From NCBI RefSeq assembly GCF_900166585.1, contig NZ_FVZC01000002.1, positions 1 through 17,786 of the forward strand: DNA of 17,786 bases, given 5' to 3'. Below the pieces are notes generated by a model. The model searched no databases, was not told the DNA's origin, and saw nothing but the letters and a program-made list of their open reading frames with translations. The stretch is from Mesobacillus jeotgali (GTDB lineage Bacteria > Bacillota > Bacilli > Bacillales > Cytobacillaceae). Numbering within the stretch: position 1 is the first letter of the stretch; each line of letters begins with the position of its first letter. This document shows positions 1 through 9,647 of the stretch, in pieces. The position numbers were made by a program, and so were the translations under genes.

Positions 1-90
<90 letters not shown>

Positions 91-94
91 CATG

Positions 95-126
95 AAAGAA
101 CAGCTGTAATGGCTGTTCTTTTTTTG
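95..126 (+). terminator. Intrinsic terminator of the upstream rRNA operon
   Basis: A perfect 10-bp stem (AAAGAACAGC at 95-104 with GCTGTTCTTT at 112-121) closes a 7-nt loop and runs directly into a T tract. It sits five bases after the 5S gene. The bases from 127 to 252 show no ORF with a ribosome-binding site and no other structure I can name. Confidence 0.93.
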
Positions 127-252
127 TTTATAGAAATCCAATGGCATACGCTAGAACAATCAAAATGTGTATACTTAGGGAAGCTGTGATGATGTAGGAA
201 TTTCATCAGAGAAATTTTGAAAATCAACTGATATGTATGCCAGGAGTCTGGT

Positions 253-1032
253 CAACTTTTAACAGGTTTAAGTTAAAAAACTAAAAAGCAGTCAGAACAT
301 GAAGCAACTTTGGACAAGTTCAGAGGAAGAGGACGGAAAGCTGTCAGAAGATGAGACAACTTTGGACAGATTCAAAGGAATAGGGCGGAAAACTGTCCAA
401 ACATGAAGCAACTTTGGACAGGTTCAGAGGAATAGGACGGAAAGCTGTCAAAGGAGGAGGCAACTTTGGACAGGTTCAAAGGAATAGGGCGGAAAACTGT
501 CCAAACATGAAGCAACTTTGGACAGGTTCAAAGGAATAGGGCGGAAAGCTGTCCAAACATGAGGCAACTTTGGACAGGTTCAAAGGAATAGGACGGAACG
601 CTGTCCAAACATGAAGCAACTTTGGACAGGTTCAGAGGAATAGGGCGGAAAGCTGTCCAAACATGAAGCAACTTTGGACAGGTTCAAAGGAATAGGACGG
701 AAAGCTGTCCAAACATGAAGCAACTTTGGACAGATTCAAAGGAATAGGACGTAAAGCTGTCCAAACATGAAGCAACTTTGGACAGGTTCAGAGGAATAGG
801 ACGGAAAGCTGTCAGAAGATGAGGCAACTTTGGACAGGTTCAAAGGAATAGGGCGGAAAGCTGTCCAAACATGAAGCAACTTTGGACAGGTTCAAAGGAA
901 TAGGGCGGATAGCTGTCCAAACATGAAGCAACTTTGGACAGGTTCAGAGGAATAGGATGGAAAGCTGTCAGAACATGAGATAACTTTAGATAAGTTTGAA
1001 GAAATCCATGAAATGGGATCGATGACTCAGAC
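253..1032. repeat. Tandem array of 15 units, exact 52-bp period, with internal inverted repeats
   Basis: Units start at 253, 305, 357, 409, 461, 513, 565, 617, 669, 721, 773, 825, 877, 929 and 981; every step is exactly 52 bp. A typical unit begins CAACTTTGGACAGGTTC, continues through GGAATAGGGCGGAAAG, and ends CTGTCCAAACATGAAG. The units at 253 and 981 are strongly degenerate, as in an array homogenised in the middle and eroded at the edges. TTTGGACAG and CTGTCCAAA are reverse complements. They face each other across 23 nt inside a unit and across 11 nt between neighbouring units, placing dyad axes every 26 bp. Nine units keep a complete CTGTCCAAA. Since 52 is not a multiple of three and no ORF here has a ribosome-binding site, I read the array as noncoding. 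It fills the gap between the 5S terminator and the small minus-strand gene; 1033-1125 holds nothing else I recognise. Confidence 0.95.
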
Positions 1033-1125
1033 AACTTCCGAAGAGATCGATAAAAAGTTGAGCAAGTTTCTGAATACTTAAGTGTCCCTGATTTTAACAA
1101 AGCATCCCCAATGATTCGGATCCTA

Positions 1126-1155
1126 ATGAAAAACCCTCTGAGATTCTCAGAGGGC
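1126..1155 (-). terminator. Intrinsic terminator for the small minus-strand gene
   Basis: CCCTCTGAG (1134-1142) pairs perfectly with CTCAGAGGG (1146-1154) around a 3-nt loop. The A-rich side lies at 1129-1133, so the T tract follows the hairpin on the minus strand. It is about 10 bases past the stop of the 41-aa ORF and serves that ORF, possibly together with yaaC. Confidence 0.82.
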
Positions 1156-1164
1156 TAAAACTCT

Positions 1165-1290
1165 TTAATTTTTCTTTTTCTTACCGAGAGATTGCAGCTG
1201 GCCCATTACCTTCGAACGTGACTTTTGGTCTCTTAGCAAGTATGCAGTACCTAGAGCGACAGTTGTCATCATCAGTTTTTTTCTATCCAT
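1165..1290 (-). CDS. Small 41-residue basic protein with hydrophobic N-terminus, unknown function
   Basis: I found this ORF by reading the minus strand. It starts with ATG at 1290-1288, and a strong AGGAGG (plus-strand 1298-1303) sits 7 nt upstream. It ends with TAA at 1167-1165 and is followed by a minus-strand terminator. The protein begins MDRKKLMMTTVALGTAYLL: a short basic start and then a hydrophobic stretch (about residues 6-19) that could be a short membrane segment or an uncleaved signal. The remainder is polar and basic, ending GKKKKN. Its shape recalls very short Bacillaceae proteins annotated as DUF3918, but I cannot verify that. It lies 114 bp downstream of yaaC on the same strand; I see no clear promoter of its own. 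The ribosome-binding site and terminator make a real gene likely; the function is unknown. Confidence 0.72.
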   Translation of the reverse strand: MDRKKLMMTTVALGTAYLLRDQKSRSKVMGQLQSLGKKKKN

Positions 1291-1404
1291 ATTAAAACCT
1301 CCTCGAAATTCAATGTCCATGTAAGTGAAATTCCCGATACCAGCTTATCTAAACATATTACGTGTTAGTGCCATGATTAAAATAGCTTCTAACCCCTGTT
1401 GTTA

Positions 1405-2358
1405 TCACTTATTCGTGAGGTACTGGTAAATTAAGTAAGGCCCCTTTTTGATAGTTGATCGTAAAAATGTCTGAATCAATGGATAGTCTTCATTGGGCAT
1501 CATTTTGATTAATTCACTCCACCACTCTGTCTCGTATCGGGCAATCATTCCTAGGTTATATAATACTAAATAATGTAAAAGGAGTTCTGGATATAAAAAT
1601 AATTCTCCTTTATTTAATGGCAGGACAAATTGCTGTTCTTCCAGGTTGAATTTTATCGGAATGGGTTCAGCTGCGTTGGAAAGATTTGCTTCAAACCTAA
1701 TGTAACCATTTGTTTCGTCGGTAAATGACACGGGGGTGGCAGACTTTGTTTGAAAAAACTCCTTGAAACGATTCTCAGTCATGTGAAAGTGGTCCAAAAC
1801 GGAATTTGGCAGGGAGTAAACGGAATCTTTATTTGTCAGGACCTGAAAGTTTTGCTTGCCCCTTAGGTCTGCATATATGTTCGAAAGTTCCGGAATAAGT
1901 TCCATCACTTCGCCCATTGTTGCTTTTTCACCTTCCAATTGTTTCATGTGGAACATCTTTTCTGCCATAAGTGAAAACAAACCATTTTTCTGGAATTTCA
2001 CTTCATCATCTGTAAAGCTATATTGTTGCTTTTTTCGTTTCCGGGTTGAAACACCGTGGGCGAGCACTGAAGTTGTTTCAGGATAATCAGGCTGGACTGT
2101 AAGGATGCATGCTTTTATAAGATGGACAAGACCGTAAAATAGCAAAATGGGCTGGATAGCCAGCGGCGATTTTTCTGCCTGTTCATAATAAAGCTTACCG
2201 TGTTCGAGATAATACATAAAGGGATAGCAATTTTCAAAGCTTTTCAGGTCTGGCTGATCAAGATTAAGTTTCCGATAGCATTTCTTCAGATAATCCTGTG
2301 AATATTCGGCTGAAAAAAAGAGTGTATAGCTATTCCATTCTTTGTAAGGCAAAGACAC
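1405..2358 (-). CDS. yaaC: YaaC family protein of unknown function
   Basis: A 317-residue protein in the position and orientation of B. subtilis yaaC: between the rRNA operon and guaB, transcribed away from guaB. I recognise it by synteny and length (the B. subtilis protein is about 315 aa) and not by any catalytic motif. The start is GTG at 2358, with GGAGG (plus-strand 2368-2372) spaced 9 nt away; no better ATG is nearby. There is no signal peptide. A hydrophobic stretch at about residues 67-87 and a second, Tyr/Leu-rich one near residues 256-275 are visible, but the charged surroundings fit a soluble helical protein as well as a membrane protein. The stop is TGA at 1407-1405, and I see no terminator directly after it. 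No function should be assigned from sequence alone. Confidence 0.88.
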   Translation of the reverse strand: MSLPYKEWNSYTLFFSAEYSQDYLKKCYRKLNLDQPDLKSFENCYPFMYYLEHGKLYYEQAEKSPLAIQPILLFYGLVHLIKACILTVQPDYPETTSVLAHGVSTRKRKKQQYSFTDDEVKFQKNGLFSLMAEKMFHMKQLEGEKATMGEVMELIPELSNIYADLRGKQNFQVLTNKDSVYSLPNSVLDHFHMTENRFKEFFQTKSATPVSFTDETNGYIRFEANLSNAAEPIPIKFNLEEQQFVLPLNKGELFLYPELLLHYLVLYNLGMIARYETEWWSELIKMMPNEDYPLIQTFLRSTIKKGPYLIYQYLTNK

Positions 2359-2407
2359 AATTAAAAACCTCCAAGTTAACTGAAAAATCTAACTAATAAC
2401 AACGTCC

Positions 2408-2436
2408 TTGACAGTATTTTAACCAATTGATAACCT
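2408..2436 (+). promoter_or_regulatory. Likely sigma-A promoter of guaB
   Basis: A perfect TTGACA (2408-2413) is followed after 17 bp by TAACCT (2431-2436), a weak -10 that keeps the first two bases and the final T. It lies 35 bp upstream of the guaB start in the divergent yaaC-guaB region. I see no PurR-type operator or riboswitch in the short leader. Confidence 0.6.
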
Positions 2437-2455
2437 ACAAATAATATTTTCTTAA

Positions 2456-3937
<1,482 letters not shown>

Positions 3938-3951
3938 TTAAATACAAAGAT

Positions 3952-3997
3952 AGCTGACAGGTACTAAGACTTTTATCCTGTCTAACAGCTGTTTTTT
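3952..3997 (+). terminator. Probable intrinsic terminator after guaB
   Basis: AGCTG at 3952-3956 pairs with CAGCT at 3986-3990, and the adjoining ACAGG (3957-3961) can pair with CCTGT (3977-3981). This gives a bulged hairpin followed by a run of seven T's. It lies 15 bases past the guaB stop. Confidence 0.7.
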
Positions 3998-4009
3998 TCC
4001 TTATTTTAC

Positions 4010-4045
4010 AATAGACAGAGTGACTATTCTCTGTCTATTTTTTTC
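4010..4045 (+). terminator. Second, stronger intrinsic terminator between guaB and dacA
   Basis: A perfect 11-bp stem (AATAGACAGAG at 4010-4020 with CTCTGTCTATT at 4029-4039), an 8-nt loop and a T tract. Together with the preceding hairpin it insulates guaB from dacA. Confidence 0.88.
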
Positions 4046-4139
4046 ATTTTTTTTATGTTAAACTATACGGGTGTGATTTTTCTGAGGGAAAAAAATGCAA
4101 GTTTAATAGATTAATTTGAAATTTGGAGGGAAAGTCGTC

Positions 4140-5471
4140 TTGAATCGTAAACAGAAACAGCTTTCAATGTTTTTTGCAGCATTCATTTTAACGATCACAA
4201 CAATGTTTTCAGGATTTTCAATGGAAGCTGAAGCAGCAGAGGGACAGCTAGGAATTAATGCCGAAGCAGCTATGCTGATAGATGCCGAAACTGGAAGAGT
4301 ATTATATGAGAAAAATTCTGATGTCGTCCTTGGTGTGGCTTCCATGTCAAAGATGATGACAGAATATATGGTTCTTGAAGCTGTTAAAAAAGGAAAGCTG
4401 AAATGGGATCAGAAAGTTAAAATCAACGAGTATGTCCATAAGCTGTCAGCTGCACCTGGCCTCTCGAATGTTGGATTAACTCAGGGTGAAGATTATACCG
4501 TAAAAGAATTATATGAAGCCATGGCCATCCATTCTGGAAATGCAGCAACAGTTGCACTTGCTGAGGTTCTATCTGGAACGGAGAAAAACCATGTTGAAAA
4601 AATGAACAAAAAAGCTGCCGAGCTGGGATTAAAGGATTTTAAATTCGTCAACTCTTCAGGATTGAATAACCGAGACCTGTTAGGACAACATCCTGCAGGC
4701 GGTCCAGAAGAAGAGAATGTCATGTCTGCCCGCTCAATGGCCAAGCTTGCATACCTTCTGTTGAAGGATTACCCGGAAGTTCTGGAAACCGCAAGTATGC
4801 CTGCATTGAAATTCCGCGATGGACGTGATTATAAGAACTTTAACTGGATGCTTCCAGGCCTCATTTACCAATATGAGGGCGTTGATGGTTTGAAGACAGG
4901 TTCTACTGACTTTGCTGGTTATGGTTTTACTGCTACAGCTATGAAAAACGGCCAAAGATTTATTTCTGTTGTCATGAAGGCAGACTCTAAGGACAGCCGT
5001 TTTGCAGAAACACGCAAGATTTTAGACTTTGGTTTCAGTAATTTCACTAAGGAAGAGCTTGTGAAAAAGAATTATCAGGTAAAAGGCAAGAAATCCCTTC
5101 CGGTAACGAAGGGAAAAGAAGATAGCGTTAAAATCCAATCTAAAAAAGCAATATCGATGACAATCAGAAATGGCGAAAAAGATGATTACGAACCAGTGCT
5201 TGTATTGGATAAGAAAAAGCTTAACGAAAATGGCGAGTTGACTGCCCCGATTAAAAAGGGCGAACAAGTCGGCTATATGACTGTTAAATCCAAAAAAGAT
5301 GAAAATATCAGCTTCTTGACTGAAGAAGGACAAAAAGAAGTACAGGTGCCAGTAATTGCGTCTGAAGGTGTTGAAAAAGCAAATTGGTTCGTGCTTTCAA
5401 TGCGCGGAATCGGCGGATTTTTTGGTGACTTATTCGGCGGAGTTGCTGACACTGTTAAAGGTTGGTTTTAA
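4140..5471 (+). CDS. dacA: D-alanyl-D-alanine carboxypeptidase (PBP5-type, DacA)
   Basis: DacA trims the terminal D-Ala from peptidoglycan pentapeptides on the outer face of the membrane. I place the start at TTG 4140, since GGAGGG at 4125-4130 lies 9 nt upstream; the longer frame opening at TTG 4116 would put the ribosome-binding site inside the coding region. The protein is then 443 residues, about the length of B. subtilis DacA. A basic start and hydrophobic core end in an AEA-type signal peptidase site near residue 32. The serine-peptidase S11 motifs are all present: S68-M-S-K71, S132-G-N134 and K252-T-G254. A beta-rich C-terminal domain follows from about residue 300. The last ~20 residues (GIGGFFGDLF, then VADTVKGWF) form the amphipathic helix that tethers PBP5 enzymes to the membrane. 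Two terminators upstream and one downstream suggest a single-gene unit. Confidence 0.97.
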   Translation: MNRKQKQLSMFFAAFILTITTMFSGFSMEAEAAEGQLGINAEAAMLIDAETGRVLYEKNSDVVLGVASMSKMMTEYMVLEAVKKGKLKWDQKVKINEYVHKLSAAPGLSNVGLTQGEDYTVKELYEAMAIHSGNAATVALAEVLSGTEKNHVEKMNKKAAELGLKDFKFVNSSGLNNRDLLGQHPAGGPEEENVMSARSMAKLAYLLLKDYPEVLETASMPALKFRDGRDYKNFNWMLPGLIYQYEGVDGLKTGSTDFAGYGFTATAMKNGQRFISVVMKADSKDSRFAETRKILDFGFSNFTKEELVKKNYQVKGKKSLPVTKGKEDSVKIQSKKAISMTIRNGEKDDYEPVLVLDKKKLNENGELTAPIKKGEQVGYMTVKSKKDENISFLTEEGQKEVQVPVIASEGVEKANWFVLSMRGIGGFFGDLFGGVADTVKGWF

Positions 5472-5480
5472 AATAGATTT

Positions 5481-5511
5481 GGTTTCCTGTCTTGACAGGA
5501 GACCTTTTTTA
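5481..5511 (+). terminator. Intrinsic terminator of dacA
   Basis: GGTTTCCTGT (5481-5490) pairs with ACAGGAGACC (5495-5504), including one G-T pair, around a 4-nt loop. A T tract follows at once, 10 bases past the dacA stop. Confidence 0.88.
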
Positions 5512-5541
5512 TTGTTTATTTTCAATAGGGATATCTGTAAT

Positions 5542-5565
5542 TCCGACTTAAAAAGTCCGATTTTT
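5542..5565 (+). terminator. Weak terminator-like hairpin upstream of pdxS
   Basis: TCCGACTT (5542-5549) pairs with AAGTCCGA (5553-5560) with one C-C mismatch and a 3-nt loop, then five T's. It may be a backup terminator for dacA or part of the pdxS upstream region. I see no convincing pdxS promoter; TAGTAT at 5587-5592 is only a possible -10. Confidence 0.4.
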
Positions 5566-5620
5566 CTAGTTATTTTTAAACTTACATAGTATTCCTTTTA
5601 CAGGACAAGGGGGAGAAAGA

Positions 5621-6502
5621 ATGAAGACAGGTACTGATCGAGTTAAACGTGGTATGGCAGAAATGCAAAAGGGCGGCGTCATCATGGATGTTGTCAACGC
5701 TGAGCAGGCGAAAATAGCTGAAGAAGCTGGTGCAGTTGCCGTTATGGCATTGGAACGCGTTCCTTCAGATATCCGCGCAGCCGGCGGAGTAGCAAGAATG
5801 GCTGATCCTCGTATTGTTGAAGAAGTAATGGGTGCAGTCACAATTCCCGTTATGGCAAAAGCCAGGATTGGCCACATTGTTGAAGCCCGTGTGCTTGAAG
5901 CAATGGGCGTGGATTATATCGATGAAAGTGAAGTTCTCACTCCTGCAGATGAAGAATTCCACCTGAATAAAAGAGATTACACTGTTCCCTTCGTATGCGG
6001 ATGCCGCGATCTAGGCGAAGCAGCCAGAAGAATCGGTGAAGGTGCATCAATGCTTCGCACAAAGGGCGAGCCTGGCACAGGTAATATCGTTGAGGCTGTA
6101 CGTCATATTCGCAAAGTGAACGCTCAAGTTCGTAAAGTTGTGGCGATGGATTTGGATGAGCTTATGACAGAAGCAAAGCTGCTGGGAGCGCCATATGAGC
6201 TTTTGCTTGAAATCAAGCAGCTAGGACGCCTGCCAGTCGTTAACTTTGCAGCAGGGGGCGTTGCAACGCCAGCAGACGCTGCTTTAATGATGCAGTTGGG
6301 AGCCGATGGAGTATTCGTTGGCTCAGGTATCTTCAAATCTGAGAATCCAGCAAAGTTTGCGAAGGCAATTGTAGAAGCAACAACCCATTATCAGGATTAC
6401 GAACTGATTGCGAATATTTCGAAGGGTCTTGGCGTTCCGATGAAGGGGATGGAAATTTCATCTTTAGCTCCTGAAGCACGAATGCAGGAGCGCGGCTGGT
6501 AA
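5621..6502 (+). CDS. pdxS: Pyridoxal 5'-phosphate synthase subunit PdxS
   Basis: PdxS is the synthase half of the DXP-independent vitamin B6 pathway. It makes PLP from ribose 5-phosphate, glyceraldehyde 3-phosphate and ammonia, acting as a dodecamer that binds up to twelve PdxT subunits. The 293-residue protein is nearly identical to the B. subtilis YaaD I remember, one residue shorter at the N-terminus. The two active-site lysines are Lys80 (in MAKARIGH) and Lys148 (in [10 protein letters not shown]), matching Lys81 and Lys149 of B. subtilis; Asp23 is also kept. The phosphate-binding GGV and GSGIF loops follow in the last third. ATG has a GGGGGAG ribosome-binding site. pdxT starts 10 bp after the stop, so the two are translated from one mRNA. 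Confidence 0.98.
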   Translation: MKTGTDRVKRGMAEMQKGGVIMDVVNAEQAKIAEEAGAVAVMALERVPSDIRAAGGVARMADPRIVEEVMGAVTIPVMAKARIGHIVEARVLEAMGVDYIDESEVLTPADEEFHLNKRDYTVPFVCGCRDLGEAARRIGEGASMLRTKGEPGTGNIVEAVRHIRKVNAQVRKVVAMDLDELMTEAKLLGAPYELLLEIKQLGRLPVVNFAAGGVATPADAALMMQLGADGVFVGSGIFKSENPAKFAKAIVEATTHYQDYELIANISKGLGVPMKGMEISSLAPEARMQERGW

Positions 6503-6512
6503 GGGGATCTCT

Positions 6513-7103
6513 ATGGTGAAAATAGGAGTCCTTGGCCTTCAAGGAGCCGTCCGTGAGCATCTGTGGGCTATCGAGGCGTCAGGGGCAGAAGGCATTGTTG
6601 TTAAACGTCCAGAGCAGCTAGAAGAACTAGATGGCCTGATTATCCCTGGCGGTGAAAGCACCGCCATTCGCCGTTTGATTGATAAATATAGTTTTATGGA
6701 ACATCTGAAGAAGTTTGCTGCTGATGGAAAGCCAATGTTCGGGACTTGTGCTGGCTTAATCCTGCTTGCAAATAATCTGGTTGACTACGATGAGCCACAT
6801 ATCGGAGTCATGGATGTAAAGGTGGAACGCAATTCATTTGGGCGCCAGCGTGAAAGCTTTGAAGCTGATATTGATATTGCCGGAGTCGGTGATAATTTCT
6901 CTGCCGTGTTTATCCGGGCACCGCATATCGTAGAAGCTGGAGAGGATGTTGAAGTGCTTGCTAAGCATAATGACAGGATCGTTGCGGCACGTGATGGCCA
7001 ATTCCTCGGCTGTTCCTTCCATCCGGAATTGACAGATGACCACAGACTCATGAACTATTTTGTAAAAATGGTAGAAGAAACAAAGAGTAAAAATTTTGCA
7101 TAA
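6513..7103 (+). CDS. pdxT: Pyridoxal 5'-phosphate synthase glutaminase subunit PdxT
   Basis: PdxT hydrolyses glutamine and channels ammonia to PdxS. It is a 196-residue class I glutamine amidotransferase. The nucleophile Cys79 sits in [10 protein letters not shown], with His170 and Glu172 in the SFHPEL motif, giving the complete Cys-His-Glu triad at the same numbers as B. subtilis YaaE. The PGGES oxyanion-region motif is at residues 45-49, and GLQGAVREH near the N-terminus is typical of the family. ATG follows an AAGGGG site that overlaps the pdxS stop codon, consistent with tight translational linkage. No clear terminator lies between its stop and the T-box leader of serS. Confidence 0.97.
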   Translation: MVKIGVLGLQGAVREHLWAIEASGAEGIVVKRPEQLEELDGLIIPGGESTAIRRLIDKYSFMEHLKKFAADGKPMFGTCAGLILLANNLVDYDEPHIGVMDVKVERNSFGRQRESFEADIDIAGVGDNFSAVFIRAPHIVEAGEDVEVLAKHNDRIVAARDGQFLGCSFHPELTDDHRLMNYFVKMVEETKSKNFA

Positions 7104-7149
7104 ACTGCTTGCATGCTGAACATAATTGTAGTAAATTATGAATTAAAAT

Positions 7150-7397
7150 TCGATAGTAAAAAGCTATGAGAGGGAAAAGTAGCTTGTATCCATTCCGAAG
7201 AGAGCCGGTGGTTGGTGCAAACCGGTGTCTGGAACAAATGAATCCGCCCTCGAGCAGAGTATGGAACGCCGTATTCGGCCAGTAAATACTCTCGGTAAAA
7301 ACCGTTATTTTATGAGTGGGAAGCATTTTTGCTTTCAACTAGGGTGGCAACGCGGGTTAACTCTCGTCCCTTTTGGGGACGGGAGTTTTTTATTTTT
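7150..7397 (+). promoter_or_regulatory. T-box riboswitch (serine) controlling serS
   Basis: The leader has the elements of a T-box that reads uncharged tRNA. Stem I contains an AGTA (7178-7181), the AGAGAGCCGG stretch near 7199-7208 and a distal apical region. The specifier is read as TCC (7243-7245) in the GAATCCGCC context, a serine codon matching tRNA-Ser(GGA). The T-box AGGGTGGCAACGCGGG is at 7341-7356, with TGGC able to pair with a GCCA acceptor end. A terminator hairpin (CTCTCGTCCC 7361-7370 with GGGACGGGAG 7376-7385) is followed by a T tract; it competes with an antiterminator using the T-box bases. Low charged tRNA-Ser should therefore raise serS expression. A possible promoter is TTGCAT (7109-7114), 17 bp, TAAATT (7132-7137). 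Confidence 0.95.
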
Positions 7398-7422
7398 CAA
7401 AGGCTTTTTGCTTAAGTAATGA

Positions 7423-8727
<1,305 letters not shown>

Positions 8728-8732
8728 TATGA

Positions 8733-8759
8733 TTTGGGCAGGATTCAATCCTGCCCAAA
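8733..8759 (+). other. Strong hairpin after serS without a T tract
   Basis: TTTGGGCAGGA (8733-8743) pairs perfectly with TCCTGCCCAAA (8749-8759) around a 5-nt loop, just past the serS stop. The bases that follow on the plus strand are a run of A's, not T's, and the minus strand lacks an immediate T tract too. It is placed like a terminator but is not a canonical intrinsic one; it may protect the mRNA 3' end or need a factor. Confidence 0.6.
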
Positions 8760-8778
8760 AAAAACTTAAAAAAGATTG

Positions 8779-8807
8779 TTGACTCGTTTTCAAATACATG
8801 ATATTAT
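8779..8807 (+). promoter_or_regulatory. Sigma-A promoter of the tRNA-Ser gene
   Basis: TTGACT (8779-8784), a 17-bp spacer and TATTAT (8802-8807), each one mismatch from consensus. Transcription would start close to 8814, a few bases before the tRNA at 8820. Confidence 0.85.
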
Positions 8808-8819
8808 ATTTCTTGTCTC

Positions 8820-8912
8820 GGAGGTATACCCAAGTCCGGCTGAAGGGATCGGTCTTGAAAACCGACAGGCGGGTAACACCGCGCGGGGGTTCGAATCCCT
8901 CTACCTCCTCCA
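8820..8912 (+). tRNA. tRNA-Ser, anticodon UGA
   Basis: A class II tRNA. Acceptor strands GGAGGTA (8820-8826) and TACCTCC (8902-8908) pair over 7 bp. Anticodon stem TCGGT/ACCGA encloses CTTGAAA, with anticodon TGA at 8856-8858. A long variable arm with a GCGGGTAACACCGC hairpin is diagnostic of tRNA-Ser. The T arm GGGGG/CCCTC encloses TTCGAAT. CCA is encoded at 8910-8912. The discriminator base is T (8909), where tRNA-Ser usually has G. It decodes UCA and, by wobble, other UCN codons. Position downstream of serS matches trnSL-Ser1 of B. subtilis. Confidence 0.97.
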
Positions 8913-8966
8913 TTAATTTTATAATTAATGCATTAACGCATAAAACAATTTGGAGATTGTGTAGAA

Positions 8967-8996
8967 AAACCCATTACAATGTAATGGGTTTTTTTA
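8967..8996 (+). terminator. Intrinsic terminator of the tRNA-Ser gene
   Basis: AAACCCATTAC (8967-8977) pairs with GTAATGGGTTT (8981-8991) around a 3-nt loop, followed by a T tract. It lies 55 bases after the tRNA. Confidence 0.9.
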
Positions 8997-9067
8997 TGTT
9001 CTTTTTTAAATTATTAGGGGTGTTAGAAGTACTTATCATCTTTTAAAGGCTTGCTGCTCGATACTGC

Positions 9068-9582
9068 TATAGAAAAATTCTATATGCCCTTTTGGGAGTG
9101 TTCCGCTCGATTTGGTCGTATAGAAAAAATTCTATATGCCCTTTTGGGAGTGTTCGGCCCGATTTGGTCGTATAGAAAAAATTCAATATGCCCTTTTGGG
9201 AGTGTTCGGCCCGATTTGGTCGTATAGAAAAATCCTATATGCCCTTTTGGGAGTGTTCCGCTCGATTTGGTCGTATAGAAAAATTCTATGTGCCCTTTTA
9301 GGAGTGTTCCGCTCGATTTGGTCGTATAGAAAAATTCTATGTGCCCTTTTGGAAGTGTTCGGCCCGATTTGGGCGTATAGAAAAATCCCTATATGCCCTT
9401 TTGGGAGTTTTCCGCTCGATTTGGTCGTATAGAAATATCCTATGTGCCCTTTTGGGAGTGTTCAGCTCGATTTGGTCGTATAGAAAAATCCTATATGCCC
9501 CTTTTAAGAGTGTTCGGCCCGATTTGGTCCTATAGAAAATCCTATATACCCTTGTAAAAGTTTCACGGCCCCTTTGGGTGAT
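9068..9582. repeat. Second tandem array, ten units of 51-52 bp, sequence unrelated to the first
   Basis: Units start at 9068, 9119, 9171, 9223, 9274, 9325, 9376, 9428, 9479 and 9531; steps are 51 or 52 bp, most of the change being a gained or lost A in the A-run. A typical unit opens with the near-palindrome TATAGAAAAATTCTATATG, continues CCCTTTTGGGAGTGTTC, has a variable CGCTC or GGCCC, and closes GATTTGGTCG. The last unit is degenerate. Because 51 bp is 17 codons, spurious open frames run through it on both strands, but none has a ribosome-binding site. It occupies the gap between the tRNA-Ser terminator and the minus-strand dgk-dck terminator. The remaining bases there (8997-9067 and 9583-9619) show nothing else. 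Confidence 0.94.
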
Positions 9583-9619
9583 AGGCTCGTTACATATAGA
9601 ATGACCGCACATCACAATA

Positions 9620-9647
9620 AAGAAAAAAACCGCCAGACGGCGGTTTT
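9620..9647 (-). terminator. Intrinsic terminator of the dgk-dck operon
   Basis: AAAACCGCC (9626-9634) pairs with GGCGGTTTT (9639-9647) around a 4-nt loop. The A run at 9623-9629 gives a T tract on the minus strand. It overlaps the dck stop codon region, as expected for a minus-strand operon ending here. Confidence 0.88.

Noticed and set aside
253..1032. CRISPR array
   Set aside because: Every part of the 52-bp unit repeats. There are no unique spacers of constant length between short identical repeats, and no cas genes are in the window.
840..1100. 86-aa minus-strand ORF inside the first array
   Set aside because: No ribosome-binding site; the 52-bp period shifts the frame at each unit, so the open frame is accidental.
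4116..4139. Upstream TTG start for dacA
   Set aside because: It would put the strong GGAGGG site inside the coding sequence and add residues ahead of a normal signal peptide; TTG 4140 has proper spacing.
9136..9615. Repetitive ORFs on both strands of the second array
   Set aside because: They stay open only because 51 bp is a multiple of three; several overlapping frames on both strands are open, no ribosome-binding site is present, and 52-bp units break the frame.
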